Below, piece after piece: positions 11,299 through 23,140 of a stretch of 64,000 nt of DNA; position 1 is the first letter of the stretch, and the number at the start of each line of letters is the position of its first letter. Source of the stretch: Polynucleobacter sp. MWH-UH24A (GTDB taxonomy: Bacteria; Pseudomonadota; Gammaproteobacteria; Burkholderiales; Burkholderiaceae); assembly GCF_018687475.1 (NCBI RefSeq), contig NZ_CP061292.1, positions 1 through 64,000 of the forward strand, in the 5' to 3' direction. Under the pieces are notes generated by a model. It searched no databases. It saw only the letters and a program-made list of their open reading frames with translations, and had not been told where the DNA came from. Made by a program: the position numbers and the translations under genes.

Positions 11299-11799
11299 TT
11301 GATTCATAAAAAAGAGCATTTGGCGCCAAAACCATCATGGCAAGAGCCTGATGAAGAGGCCGATTCTTTTAGAACCTACTCCAGAGAAGAGATGGAGGTT
11401 CTTAAAAGAACCAACCGTAGTGCTTTTTCAAGCATGTCACCATGGGCCATCATCCTTTTACAGGTAATCATGACGCTTGTGATGGCAGTTGCTTGGTCAA
11501 CTTTTGCAAACCCTCGTGGGCTGACCGTTTATACTTATTCAGCTTTTGTGGGTGGCTTTATTGGATTTTTTCCTGCGGCCTTGTTTGCCCTGAGAATGGG
11601 CTTAGCAAATAAGCAAAAAAACAAAAGCCCCGGGAGTCTTTTGGCAGCAGTTGTTTCAGGTGAATTTTTAAAAATCGCTGTAACAATTGCGCTATTTGTA
11701 GGGGTGGCATTGAGTTACCCAGATTTGCAGTGGATACCATTGCTAATCACTTATGTTGTGACGCTTAAGTGTTACTGGCTGGCGTGGTTTTGGCGGTAA
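11299..11799 (+). CDS. atpI: ATP synthase subunit I (AtpI)
   Basis: AtpI is a small membrane protein that assists assembly of the c-ring of F1Fo ATP synthase and is not part of the final enzyme. The 166-residue product has a charged soluble N-terminus (about 45 residues) followed by four hydrophobic segments, beginning at SPWAIILLQVIMTLVMAVAW. The start is an unusual TTG at 11299, with GAGG 5 bp upstream. The nearby strong promoter would start RNA at about 11293, which leaves this start uncertain. It opens the standard atpIBEFHAGDC operon, 35 bp before atpB. Confidence 0.85.
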   Translation: MIHKKEHLAPKPSWQEPDEEADSFRTYSREEMEVLKRTNRSAFSSMSPWAIILLQVIMTLVMAVAWSTFANPRGLTVYTYSAFVGGFIGFFPAALFALRMGLANKQKNKSPGSLLAAVVSGEFLKIAVTIALFVGVALSYPDLQWIPLLITYVVTLKCYWLAWFWR

Positions 11800-11813
11800 A
11801 TGGTTTTAATTAA

Positions 11814-12704
<891 letters not shown>

Positions 12705-12719
12705 TCGTTTTATTTTTAA

Positions 12720-13013
<294 letters not shown>

Positions 13014-13062
13014 TTAAGGCTGGGTCGTTGACCCATACTTTGAGAGCACTGAAAGGAATATC

Positions 13063-13533
13063 GTGAATCTAAACGCGACATTATTCGCGCAAATGATTGT
13101 CTTCTTCATCTTGTGGTGGGTGGTCGCTCGCTTTGTTTGGCCGCCGCTTGTTAAAGCTCTTGATGAGCGTGCTACAAAGGTTGCTGAAGGTCTTGCAGCA
13201 GCAGAGCGCGGCAAAATTGATTTAGCTAATGCCACCAAGAAAGCAGAAGAGGCTATGGCCACTGCGCGCCAAGAGGGTGTTCAGCGTGTTGCAGAGGCTG
13301 AGAAGCGAGCACAACTAACGGCGGAAGAAATCAAGGCGAACGCTCAAGCTGAGGCAGCTCGGATCATTGCGCAAGCAAAATTGGATGCTGAACAGCAAAT
13401 CGGCAAAGCTCGCGATGAGTTACGCAATCAAGTTGCGGCTTTAGCAGTCAAGGGCGCCGAGCAAATTTTGCGACGGGAGGTTGATCCAAAATCCCACGCC
13501 GCTTTGCTTGAGCAACTAAAGGCAGAACTGTAA
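13063..13533 (+). CDS. atpF: F1Fo ATP synthase subunit b
   Basis: Subunit b is the peripheral stalk that holds F1 against the rotor's torque. The 156-residue protein starts with one membrane helix (residues 5-26, [19 protein letters not shown]) and continues as a long alanine- and charge-rich coiled coil to the C-terminus. The start is GTG at 13063, preceded by GAAAGGA. It abuts atpH directly, the atpF stop ending at 13533 and the atpH ATG starting at 13534. Confidence 0.96.
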   Translation: MNLNATLFAQMIVFFILWWVVARFVWPPLVKALDERATKVAEGLAAAERGKIDLANATKKAEEAMATARQEGVQRVAEAEKRAQLTAEEIKANAQAEAARIIAQAKLDAEQQIGKARDELRNQVAALAVKGAEQILRREVDPKSHAALLEQLKAEL

Positions 13534-14070
13534 ATGGCCGATATTGCCACTATTGCGCGCCCTTACGCAGAAGCACTATTTGCAAGTGCAAAACCGAGCG
13601 ATCTTGACGTTTGGTCAAAGCAGCTTGAGGAACTGGCTGCTTTTTTTGAGAATAAAGAGTTATTGGCATTAGCCAATAATCCTAAGTTGAGCACGAATGA
13701 TTTGGTCACTTTGGTCGAGGGTTTGCTTAAAACGAAACCCTCTGAAGCGCTCGCGAATTTCTTAAAACTATTGGCTAATAACCATCGGTTAGTCGCACTG
13801 CCTGAGATTTCTACGCAGTTCTCTGCCATGAAAAATAAAAGTGAGGGCGCAGCAGAAGCACTCATTACCTCCGCATTTCCTTTGGAGGGAAGCGCGCTTA
13901 CAGACTTACTGAAGAGCCTTAAAAAGCATTTTGGTGGAAAAGATTTGCGTCCTACCGTGATTGTGGATCCCAACTTGATTGGTGGTGTTCATATTCAAGT
14001 TGGTGACGAGGTATTGGACGGCTCCATTAAGGCAAGGTTGGCACAAATGCAAACCAACTTGAGCGCGTAA
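13534..14070 (+). CDS. atpH: F1Fo ATP synthase subunit delta
   Basis: Subunit delta links the peripheral stalk to the top of F1. The 178-residue protein begins MADIATIARPYAEALF, a family hallmark, and ends with the conserved NLIGGVHIQVGDEVLDGSIKARLAQM. The N-terminal helical domain binds subunit alpha and the C-terminal part meets subunit b. There is no gap to atpF, so translation is probably coupled. A 44-bp gap containing TAGGAG leads to atpA. Confidence 0.96.
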   Translation: MADIATIARPYAEALFASAKPSDLDVWSKQLEELAAFFENKELLALANNPKLSTNDLVTLVEGLLKTKPSEALANFLKLLANNHRLVALPEISTQFSAMKNKSEGAAEALITSAFPLEGSALTDLLKSLKKHFGGKDLRPTVIVDPNLIGGVHIQVGDEVLDGSIKARLAQMQTNLSA

Positions 14071-14114
14071 CGTATCGTTATTGAGATTATTCGATTTATA
14101 TTTAGGAGCAATTG

Positions 14115-15656
14115 ATGCAACTGAACCCTTCCGAGATCAGCGAACTGATCAAAAGCCGAATTAATGAATTAGGGGTTGATTCAAAGATTCGTAATCAAGG
14201 CACGGTTATTTCTGTGACCGATGGTATTTGTCGAATCTATGGACTCTCTGGCGTTATGCAAGGCGAGATGTTGGAGTTTCCGAACAACACAATTGGCCTA
14301 GCACTTAATTTAGAACGAGACTCTGTGGGCGCCGTTGTTTTGGGCGAATACACGCATATTAAGGAAGGTGATTCGGTTAAATGCACAGGGCGTATTTTAG
14401 AAGTCCCAATCGGACCCGAGTTATTGGGACGCGTAGTAAACGCACTTGGACAGCCAATTGATGGTAAGGGCCCAATTAATACAAAACTTACCGATTACAT
14501 TGAAAAAGTTGCGCCCGGAGTTATCGCGCGTCAGTCAGTTAGTACGCCTGTTCAAACAGGACTCAAGGCGATTGACTCCATGGTGCCAATTGGCCGGGGT
14601 CAGCGCGAGTTAATTATTGGAGATAGACAAACCGGTAAAACGGCTGTAGCAATCGACGCCATCATTAATCAAAAGGGCAAAGGCCTTTATTGTATTTATG
14701 TTGCAATCGGACAAAAAGCCTCGACTATTGTGAACGTCGTTCGCAAACTCACCGAACTTGGTGCCATGGAATACACCATTGTGGTTGCTGCAAGCGCATC
14801 AGAGTCTGCAGCAATGCAGTATTTATCTGCATATACGGGTTGCACGATGGGTGAGTATTTCCGTGATCGCGGCGAAGATGCGCTGATTATTTACGACGAC
14901 CTTTCAAAGCAAGCGGTGGCTTATCGACAAATATCATTGCTCCTTCGTCGCCCTCCTGGTCGTGAAGCCTATCCTGGCGATGTGTTCTATTTACACTCTC
15001 GCTTATTAGAGCGGGCTGCTCGAGTGAATCCAGATTATGTTGAAAAATTTACCAACGGTGCAGTAAAAGGAAAGACTGGATCCCTCACCGCGCTCCCCGT
15101 GATTGAGACCCAAGCTGGTGACGTCTCCGCATTTGTGCCAACCAACGTTATTTCGATTACGGATGGCCAGATTTTCTTGGAAACCGATTTGTTTAATGCG
15201 GGTGTTCGTCCTGCGATTAATGCCGGTATTTCCGTATCGCGTGTGGGTGGTGCAGCACAAACAAAAATTATTAAAAAATTATCTGGCGGAATTCGTACCG
15301 ACCTTGCACAGTATCGCGAGCTTGCAGCTTTTGCACAATTTGCTTCCGACCTTGACGAGGCAACCCTAAAGCAATTGGAGCGCGGTCGACGTGTTACTGA
15401 ATTATTAAAGCAGCCTCAGTACATGCCCATGCAGGTTTGGCAAATGGCAGCATCACTGTATGCGGTAAACAACGGCTTTTTTGATGACCTGGATATCAAG
15501 CAAGTGTTGCCTTTCGAAAAGGGCCTACACGAGCACCTCAAGTCTAAATATGCAAGTCTAGTTAATCGGATTGAAGATACGAAAGATTTAACGAAAGAGG
15601 ATGAGGCTGCTCTCAGGGCCGCTATCGAAGACTTTAAGCGGTCAGGAACCTTTTAA
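14115..15656 (+). CDS. atpA: F1Fo ATP synthase subunit alpha
   Basis: Alpha forms the non-catalytic nucleotide sites of F1. From ATG 14115 it has 513 residues, the usual size. The P-loop is GDRQTGKTA (about residues 169-177), and the alpha signature [17 protein letters not shown] contains the conserved serine and arginine near the catalytic interface. An in-frame TTG immediately upstream (14112) is less likely because AGGAG is best spaced for the ATG. It is followed by atpG after 11 bp. Confidence 0.97.
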   Translation: MQLNPSEISELIKSRINELGVDSKIRNQGTVISVTDGICRIYGLSGVMQGEMLEFPNNTIGLALNLERDSVGAVVLGEYTHIKEGDSVKCTGRILEVPIGPELLGRVVNALGQPIDGKGPINTKLTDYIEKVAPGVIARQSVSTPVQTGLKAIDSMVPIGRGQRELIIGDRQTGKTAVAIDAIINQKGKGLYCIYVAIGQKASTIVNVVRKLTELGAMEYTIVVAASASESAAMQYLSAYTGCTMGEYFRDRGEDALIIYDDLSKQAVAYRQISLLLRRPPGREAYPGDVFYLHSRLLERAARVNPDYVEKFTNGAVKGKTGSLTALPVIETQAGDVSAFVPTNVISITDGQIFLETDLFNAGVRPAINAGISVSRVGGAAQTKIIKKLSGGIRTDLAQYRELAAFAQFASDLDEATLKQLERGRRVTELLKQPQYMPMQVWQMAASLYAVNNGFFDDLDIKQVLPFEKGLHEHLKSKYASLVNRIEDTKDLTKEDEAALRAAIEDFKRSGTF

Positions 15657-15667
15657 TCTAATTTACT

Positions 15668-16537
15668 ATGGCTAGCACAAAAGAAATTCGAAGCAAAATC
15701 AAGAGCGTACAAAATACGCGAAAGATTACCAAGGCAATGGAGATGGTTGCTGCTTCAAAGATGCGTCGTGCGCAAGAGCGAATGCGTGCAGCGCGCCCTT
15801 ATTCTGAAAAGATTCGAATTATCGCATCCCACCTTGCAAATGCAAATCCCGAGTATCGACCAGTGTATATGGCTGAGCGCGAAGTGAAGGCTGCAGGAGT
15901 AATCGTAGTTAGTACCGATAAGGGACTTTGTGGCGGCTTAAACACTAACGTTTTTCGGGTTTTAACAAATCAAATTCGAGAATTCAAAGAAAAAAATATT
16001 TCGACCCAATTCACTGCGATTGGCTCAAAGGGTTTTCAGTTTTTGAATCGAGCGAAGGCAAAAATTTTGTCCCAATCGGTGCACTTGGGAGATACCCCGC
16101 ACATGGATATTTTGATTGGGGCTATTACAGCCCAATTAGAAGCATTTGAGCGCGGCGAGGTTGATGCTGTCTATTTAGCCTATACGCGATTTGTCAACAC
16201 GATGAAGCAGGAGCCAGTGTTAGAGAAGCTTTTGCCTCTCTCGGGCGATGAATTAGCTCAAGATGCAAATGGCAAAGCTGGCTGGGATTATATCTATGAG
16301 CCTGATGCCGAGTCGATATTAAATGGCTTACTTAAGCGCTACATTGAAGCGCTGATTTACCAGGCAGTGGCAGAAAACATGGCGTCCGAACAATCGGCGA
16401 GGATGGTTGCAATGAAAGCCGCGTCCGATAACGCCAAAAATGTGATTGGTGAGTTGCAACTGACTTATAACAAAACGCGTCAAGCAGCAATTACAAAAGA
16501 GTTGTCAGAAATTGTTGGTGGCGCAGCGGCAGTCTAA
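15668..16537 (+). CDS. atpG: F1Fo ATP synthase subunit gamma
   Basis: Gamma is the central rotor shaft. The 289-residue protein begins [36 protein letters not shown], the N-terminal coiled-coil helix, which pairs with the C-terminal helix containing the conserved Met-Lys-Ala-Ala-(Ser/Thr)-Asp-Asn-Ala segment. The central Rossmann-like part contains [13 protein letters not shown]. No clear Shine-Dalgarno site precedes its ATG, so it may rely on coupling to atpA 11 bp upstream. Confidence 0.96.
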   Translation: MASTKEIRSKIKSVQNTRKITKAMEMVAASKMRRAQERMRAARPYSEKIRIIASHLANANPEYRPVYMAEREVKAAGVIVVSTDKGLCGGLNTNVFRVLTNQIREFKEKNISTQFTAIGSKGFQFLNRAKAKILSQSVHLGDTPHMDILIGAITAQLEAFERGEVDAVYLAYTRFVNTMKQEPVLEKLLPLSGDELAQDANGKAGWDYIYEPDAESILNGLLKRYIEALIYQAVAENMASEQSARMVAMKAASDNAKNVIGELQLTYNKTRQAAITKELSEIVGGAAAV

Positions 16538-16557
16538 ATGATTAAGAGATTAAATAG

Positions 16558-17969
<1,412 letters not shown>

Positions 17970-17970
<1 letters not shown>

Positions 17971-18386
17971 TGGCAACCATTCGTGTTGATGTGGTCAGTG
18001 CAGAGCAGTCGATTTTTAGTGGCGACGCTAAATTCGTAGCACTCCCTGGAGAATCGGGCGAGCTGGGAATTTTGCATGGCCATACGCCCTTAATTACTCG
18101 CATTCGGCCCGGTTCGGTACGTATTGAAAAAGCCGATGGCGATGAAGAGTTTGTATTTGTGGCGGGCGGCTATTTGGAGGTTCAGCCAGACAGCATTATT
18201 GTGTTGGCTGACACTGCAATCCGCGGTCATGATCTTGATGAGGCAAAAGCATTAGAGGCAAAAAAACGTGCTGAAGAAGCAATGCAGAATCGTGCAGGCG
18301 ACTTTGATATTGCTCATGTTCAATCCGAGTTTGCTGTTGCCGCTGCCCAGTTAGCCGCCATTGCGCGATTGCGTCGTAAGAAGTAA
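17970..18386 (+). CDS. atpC: F1Fo ATP synthase subunit epsilon
   Basis: Epsilon connects gamma to the c-ring and can inhibit ATP hydrolysis through its C-terminal helices. The 138-residue protein has the N-terminal beta-sandwich, with [23 protein letters not shown], and a C-terminal helical hairpin (about residues 88-138). Its ATG overlaps the atpD stop by one base. It is the last atp gene; hemE follows after only 5 bp, so some transcription probably continues. Confidence 0.96.
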
Positions 18387-18391
18387 TTTAA

Positions 18392-19501
18392 TTGTTAGCA
18401 AACGATCGCTTCCTAAAAGCGTGTTTGGGCCAAAAAACTGATCGCACGCCTTTGTGGCTGATGCGTCAGGCTGGTCGATATCTTCCCGAATACAACGCAA
18501 CTCGGGCTAAGGCCGGTAGTTTTTTGGGCCTTGCCAAAACACCCACGTATGCAACAGAGGTCACCTTACAACCATTGGATCGCTATCCTTTGGATGCGGC
18601 TATTTTATTTTCCGATATTTTGACCATTCCAGACGCGATGGGCCTTGGCCTTCAATTTGCGGCGGGCGAGGGGCCGAGTTTTGCCAACCCTCTTCGAACA
18701 GAGGAGGCTGTTAAAAACTTAAGGCCCGCAGATCTGCATCAACTTCAATACGTCTTTGATGCAGTGGCGCAAATTCGGAAGTCCTTGATCCAGGACGGTA
18801 AACAACGCGTTCCTCTGATCGGATTCTCGGGCAGCCCCTGGACGCTGGCTTGTTATATGGTTGATGGTTCGGGATCGGATGATTTTCGACATGCGAAGAC
18901 CATGATGTTTAATCGGCCAGATTTGCTTAAACATATTTTAGAAATCAATATTCAATCGGTAGCCGCCTATTTGACCGAGCAATTACGATCGGGCGCTCAA
19001 GCGCTGATGATTTTTGATACTTGGGGCGGACTGTTGCCCGATGGGTGGTATCAAGATATTTCTTTGGCAAGTATGCGTAAGGTGATTAATCAGCTTCCTC
19101 GCGAGTTAAATGGCCAAAAGGTACCAATCATCATTTTTACCAAAGGCGGCGGTTTGTGGCTTGACGACATGGCAGAATCTGGAGCCGATGTTATTGGACT
19201 CGATTGGACAATGTCAGTGGCAAAGGCACGATCCCGCTTGGTGGAAAAAAACAAAATAATTGCACTTCAGGGTAATCTTGACCCCTTGGCTTTATTTGCC
19301 AGTCCAGAACAAATTGAGGCACAAGCCAAGAAAATTCTTGATGGCCTCAGCACAGCCCCAGCCTTAAAGACAGGTCTCCACCCCCTTGATGGACATATTT
19401 TTAATTTAGGCCATGGAATTTCTCAATTTACTAATCCAGATAGCGTCACTGCTTTAGCCAAGACCGTCATCGAGTATTCAGAACATTTACGCAGGCCCTA
19501 A
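18392..19501 (+). CDS. hemE: Uroporphyrinogen decarboxylase
   Basis: HemE removes four acetate carboxyls from uroporphyrinogen III to give coproporphyrinogen III in haem synthesis. The 369-residue protein carries the family signature [13 protein letters not shown] (about residues 23-35), which has the substrate-binding arginines. The conserved [16 protein letters not shown] and the late GNLDP and GHGI motifs are also present. The start is TTG at 18392, since [12 protein letters not shown] matches family N-termini and no better ATG exists. It lies 5 bp after atpC. A 262-bp gap with DnaA boxes follows. Confidence 0.96.
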   Translation: MLANDRFLKACLGQKTDRTPLWLMRQAGRYLPEYNATRAKAGSFLGLAKTPTYATEVTLQPLDRYPLDAAILFSDILTIPDAMGLGLQFAAGEGPSFANPLRTEEAVKNLRPADLHQLQYVFDAVAQIRKSLIQDGKQRVPLIGFSGSPWTLACYMVDGSGSDDFRHAKTMMFNRPDLLKHILEINIQSVAAYLTEQLRSGAQALMIFDTWGGLLPDGWYQDISLASMRKVINQLPRELNGQKVPIIIFTKGGGLWLDDMAESGADVIGLDWTMSVAKARSRLVEKNKIIALQGNLDPLALFASPEQIEAQAKKILDGLSTAPALKTGLHPLDGHIFNLGHGISQFTNPDSVTALAKTVIEYSEHLRRP

Positions 19502-19763
19502 TTTAGCCTCTCTAGCCCTTTAAACAGGCTCGCTTAAGGGTAGACTTATGCACATACGATGGTTGCTCATTTGATTTCATGGAGATTGTGAACAGACCAC
19601 ATATCGTGGTTTGAGTATATCACCTAAGCTATTGATTTAATTGCATATTCATTAATTTTGATTCTATTCAATTAAGTTAGGAGCCGCTATCCTTTCTTTT
19701 GAATATTGGCTAAATTGATGGTTGTCCACAAAGTTATCCACAGATTATTCAATACACCGCTAA
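19502..19763. promoter_or_regulatory. hemE-priA intergenic region with DnaA-box cluster
   Basis: The region contains TTATGCACA (19546-19554), TTGTCCACA (19722-19730) and a perfect TTATCCACA (19734-19742), all on the plus strand. The last two repeat at 12-bp spacing, about 20-40 bp before the priA ATG. An AT-rich block (about 19630-19680) lies between the outer boxes. This could be DnaA control of priA, a DnaA titration or reactivation site, or part of an origin. No coding frame of interest is present. Confidence 0.65.
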
Positions 19764-21842
19764 ATGACCCAATCGGCACCAATTATCGTTAAAGTTGTTG
19801 TTGATCGGCCACTTAATGAAGCATTTGATTACTCATGGAATTCAGCCTCTCTTGGCGCTAAACCCGAGATTGGGATGTTGGTTGAGGTTCCTTTTGGACG
19901 TACAAATTTGGTCGGTCTAATCATAGAAGTAAGTAGTTACACTCAAATAAATCAAACCAAATTAAAAAACGTTCTTCAAGTCGCCCCTTTGATCCCACTT
20001 GACAGCCGTTTGATGCAGTTAGGGTACTTTGCATCCCAATATTACATTCATGGACTTGGCGAAACGCTCATTTCAGCAATACCCAAATGGTGGCGTACAA
20101 GTACTCACTGGAATAGGCCGCTACAACAATTAATTGCAAAGGAAAAGGCGACAGCGCAATCAAACAGCAAGAAGAAGATTGCCCAGAACCAGCTCAATGA
20201 AGAACAAACGCATGCAATTCAGATACTGAGTAACCATCAAGCAGGAACATTTAATACATACCTCCTCAATGGGGTTACCGGAAGTGGGAAAACCGCCGTT
20301 TACCTTACGTTCATTGAATCCTTGTTAAAACTCGATCACAGCGCCCAAGCATTAATCATGCTGCCTGAAATTAATCTAACTCCACAATTACAAAGGCGGA
20401 TTCAAGACCACTTCCCCGAAGAGAACTTAGCGATAATTCACAGTGGATTAACAGAAAAACAACGTGGCATTGCGTGGCATCAAGCAATGACAGGGGCGGC
20501 GCGTATTGTATTAGGCACGCGTTTATCGATCATGACCCCGTTGCCAAAATTGGTAGCAATCATTGTCGATGAGGAAAATGACAGCTCATTTAAACAGCAA
20601 GAGGGTCTCGGGTATTCAGCGCGCGACCTCGCCATTTGGCGTGCAAAAAATGAACGACTTCCAATCATTTTGGTTTCGGCAACACCATCCTCCCAGACTT
20701 GGCACGCCGTAAAAGAGGGCCGCTATCAAGAAATTCGATTGACTAGTCGGGTTGGGGGGTTTCGGTTACCGAGTGTTGAGTTAGTGAGTTCTGAAAAATC
20801 ATCCGGTTCAATCTCCATTAACTCAAAAATGATTTCGGCACTTGAGGATAACCTTCATAAAAACCGACAAAGTCTAATATTGATTAATCGTCGCGGCATG
20901 GCCCCGGTGATTACATGTTTATCTTGTGGCTGGCTAAGCGAATGCGACAATTGTTCAAGCTATATGGTGATGCATCGCCAGCTGGGCCACTTTAAATCGC
21001 CCATGATGTGTTGCCATCATTGCGGTCAAGTAAAGACCATTCCTCAAAGATGTCCACTGTGTGGCGATGCAGATTTACAACCGCTGGGAAGAGGAACCCA
21101 AAAAATTGAAGATCAGCTGCAAACACTGTTTCCAGAAGCCAAAGTATTGCGAGTCGATGCGGACACTGCACGAACAAGTAAAAAAAGTGAGGCACTATTT
21201 GGAGAAATACATGATGGGTCAGCACAAATTATCGTTGGCACACAAATGTTGGCTAAAGGGCATGATTATCAAAATATCGGCCTAGTTTGTGTATTGGATG
21301 CAGACGCTAGGCTTTATTCGAATGACTATATGGCACCAGAGCATTTATTTGCGCAACTCGTTCAGGTTGCTGGGCGAGCTGGTCGCTTTAGCGGTGAACC
21401 AACACAAATATTGATTGAAACTCGTTATCCAAACGACCCGGTTTATCAATATATAAAAACATTTGATTTAGTAGGATTTATGGAGCATTTAATGCTAACG
21501 CGTCAAGAGGCAGAACTGCCCCCATTTGGTTACCAAGCCTTGGTGCATGCCGAGGCAAAGCAAAGGCAAGAAGTGTTGGCATGGCTAAACCACACAAAGG
21601 AATATTTACAAAGCATCGCAGATACTCAAGCCGGAATTACCATTTTTGATCCAGTACCAAAATCAATTGCTCGCCTTGGGGGGTGGGAGCGGTCGCAATT
21701 ATTAATAGAGTCGCGACAGAGAGGACCTCTTCAAGCATTACTCAGTGCTCTTGACCAATACCTGCGCGAACGATCAGTTGGACGAATTTCAAAAATCGGT
21801 AAAGTACGCTGGTCAATTGAACGCGACCCATTGATTATTTAA
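19764..21842 (+). CDS. priA: Primosomal protein N' (replication restart helicase PriA)
   Basis: PriA recognises stalled forks and D-loops and reloads the replisome. The 692-residue protein has an N-terminal DNA-binding domain and an SF2 helicase core. Walker A is GVTGSGKT (residues 170-177) and motif II reads VDEEN (268-272), where many PriA proteins have DEEH. A zinc region with four CxxC pairs follows (CLSCGW, CDNC, CCHHC, CPLCG), then GTQMLAKGHD and QVAGRAGR. The ATG is 21 bp after a perfect DnaA box and has no clear ribosome binding site. Its stop overlaps the converging gcvH stop by 4 bp. Confidence 0.95.
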   Translation: MTQSAPIIVKVVVDRPLNEAFDYSWNSASLGAKPEIGMLVEVPFGRTNLVGLIIEVSSYTQINQTKLKNVLQVAPLIPLDSRLMQLGYFASQYYIHGLGETLISAIPKWWRTSTHWNRPLQQLIAKEKATAQSNSKKKIAQNQLNEEQTHAIQILSNHQAGTFNTYLLNGVTGSGKTAVYLTFIESLLKLDHSAQALIMLPEINLTPQLQRRIQDHFPEENLAIIHSGLTEKQRGIAWHQAMTGAARIVLGTRLSIMTPLPKLVAIIVDEENDSSFKQQEGLGYSARDLAIWRAKNERLPIILVSATPSSQTWHAVKEGRYQEIRLTSRVGGFRLPSVELVSSEKSSGSISINSKMISALEDNLHKNRQSLILINRRGMAPVITCLSCGWLSECDNCSSYMVMHRQLGHFKSPMMCCHHCGQVKTIPQRCPLCGDADLQPLGRGTQKIEDQLQTLFPEAKVLRVDADTARTSKKSEALFGEIHDGSAQIIVGTQMLAKGHDYQNIGLVCVLDADARLYSNDYMAPEHLFAQLVQVAGRAGRFSGEPTQILIETRYPNDPVYQYIKTFDLVGFMEHLMLTRQEAELPPFGYQALVHAEAKQRQEVLAWLNHTKEYLQSIADTQAGITIFDPVPKSIARLGGWERSQLLIESRQRGPLQALLSALDQYLRERSVGRISKIGKVRWSIERDPLII

Positions 21843-22231
21843 TTATTAAGGCCAGACTCATATTGTTGGTTGGGCATTAATGATGCAAGCTCCAAATTAG
21901 ATGTTGCTTCGTCATCTACTTTGATCTTAAAGAGCCAAACATCGTAAGGTTGAGTGTTAATCCTTTCAGGATTTTCAGTAGCTGCAGCATTAATTTCAGC
22001 AACGACCCCACTAATGGGAGTATGAATATCACTTGCTGCTTTAAGCGATTCAATCGTAGCGCATGCTTGACCTTGTTTTAAGCAAGATCCGATATCTGGA
22101 AGCTTTAGAAAAAGGATATCGCCGAGTGCTTCTTGGGCATGATTGCTAATACCAACCCAATAAAGGCTATCGTCACCACGTTTAATCCACTCATGAGTTT
22201 GAGCAAATAAAAGATTACTGGAAATATTCAT
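21839..22231 (-). CDS. gcvH: Glycine cleavage system H protein
   Basis: GcvH shuttles the aminomethyl group on a lipoyl arm between the P, T and L proteins. The 130-residue protein contains the lipoylation motif ESLKAASDI with Lys64 as the attachment site, and the N-terminal THEWIKR and WVGISNHAQEALGDI segments. It is convergent with priA, overlapping by 4 bp. It is divergent from the hydrolase gene, whose start is 44 bp away. No gcvT or gcvP is nearby, so either they lie elsewhere or the protein acts in lipoate relay. Confidence 0.93.
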   Translation of the reverse strand: MNISSNLLFAQTHEWIKRGDDSLYWVGISNHAQEALGDILFLKLPDIGSCLKQGQACATIESLKAASDIHTPISGVVAEINAAATENPERINTQPYDVWLFKIKVDDEATSNLELASLMPNQQYESGLNN

Positions 22232-22275
22232 TAGAATATTTTAACGACTCTAATTAAAAGTTTGATAATACCGAC

Positions 22276-22920
22276 ATGACTTTAAAGCTCGCAATTGTTC
22301 CCGTGACCCCGTTCGAGCAAAATTGCTCGATCGTGTTTTGTGAGAAAACAAAAGAGGCGGCTGTTGTTGACCCGGGCGGGGATTTGGAGAAAATTGAGGA
22401 TGCCTTATCGAAACTTGATGTCAAACTTTGTAAGGTGTTATTAACGCATGGTCATTTAGATCACTGTGCCGGGGCGAAAGAGCTCGCAAAAAAATGGCAG
22501 GTTCCCATAGAGGGCCCCCATCACCTTGAAAAATTTTGGCTTGATCAACTTCCTGAGCAAACAGTACGGTTTGGTTTTGGGGAGGCCGAACCCTTTGAGC
22601 CGGATCGCTGGTTACTTGATGGCGATACGGTTCAGCTTGGAGAGCATGAACTCAAGGCGTTCCATTGTCCTGGGCACACACCCGGCCACATCGTGTTTTA
22701 TGATGAGCCAACCCGCCTGGCTTTTGTTGGCGATGTTCTATTTGCCGGCTCAATTGGGCGTACTGACTTTCCGAGAGGCAATCATGCAGATCTGATATCT
22801 GCAATCAAAACAAAGTTATGGCCGTTAGGAAACGACGTGCATTTTGTACCAGGTCACGGCCCAATGTCGACTTTTGGCCGCGAAAGGCAAAGCAATCCCT
22901 ACGTGGGGGATGGCGTTTAA
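22276..22920 (+). CDS. Metallo-beta-lactamase-fold hydrolase, glyoxalase II-like (YcbL type)
   Basis: The protein is a likely zinc hydrolase acting on a thioester such as S-lactoylglutathione; the substrate is inferred from the family. The 214-residue protein has the metal motif THGHLDH (residues 57-63), a second ligand region in HCPGHTPGH, and the aspartate of FVGDVLF. The GRTDFPRG segment is typical of the short YcbL-like group, which lacks the C-terminal helical domain of classical glyoxalase II. It is divergent from gcvH. Its stop overlaps by 4 bp the 3' end of a small gene on the other strand. Confidence 0.9.
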   Translation: MTLKLAIVPVTPFEQNCSIVFCEKTKEAAVVDPGGDLEKIEDALSKLDVKLCKVLLTHGHLDHCAGAKELAKKWQVPIEGPHHLEKFWLDQLPEQTVRFGFGEAEPFEPDRWLLDGDTVQLGEHELKAFHCPGHTPGHIVFYDEPTRLAFVGDVLFAGSIGRTDFPRGNHADLISAIKTKLWPLGNDVHFVPGHGPMSTFGRERQSNPYVGDGV

Positions 22921-23105
22921 GTTTTAGCGGAGCCGGTACGGTGAGTACGGTTGTAGAGGCAACTGGCGCAAATCCAACGCTGTTTTCGGTTGCTTGTAGG
23001 AATCCAGGTGCCGCCTTCCAACCTTTTTTCCCGGCTGCATGAAGAGCAAAACTTAAGGCTGGGAGAAGTATCTTGGGTGGGAGTTGGGGTGGTTGACGTG
23101 GTCAT
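22917..23105 (-). CDS. Small CxxC-CxxC protein of unknown function
   Basis: This 62-residue frame has two CxxC pairs 23 residues apart, FCSSCSREKR and WICASCLYN, as in a zinc ribbon. The N-terminus is threonine- and proline-rich and the C-terminus is basic. Unlike random frames it is compact and has a plausible fold. No ribosome binding site is clear, and the frame overlaps the hydrolase stop by 4 bp on the opposite strand. It may be a nucleic-acid-binding or redox accessory protein. I do not recognise the family; it could be spurious. Confidence 0.5.
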   Translation of the reverse strand: MTTSTTPTPTQDTSPSLKFCSSCSREKRLEGGTWIPTSNRKQRWICASCLYNRTHRTGSAKT

Positions 23106-23140
23106 AACGGAATCTGATAAATCTTCTCGAAACCATTATT

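Noticed and set aside
22818-23042. A 74-residue plus-strand frame over the end of the hydrolase gene
   Set aside because: It overlaps the hydrolase coding sequence out of frame, and the CxxC frame on the other strand is more protein-like.
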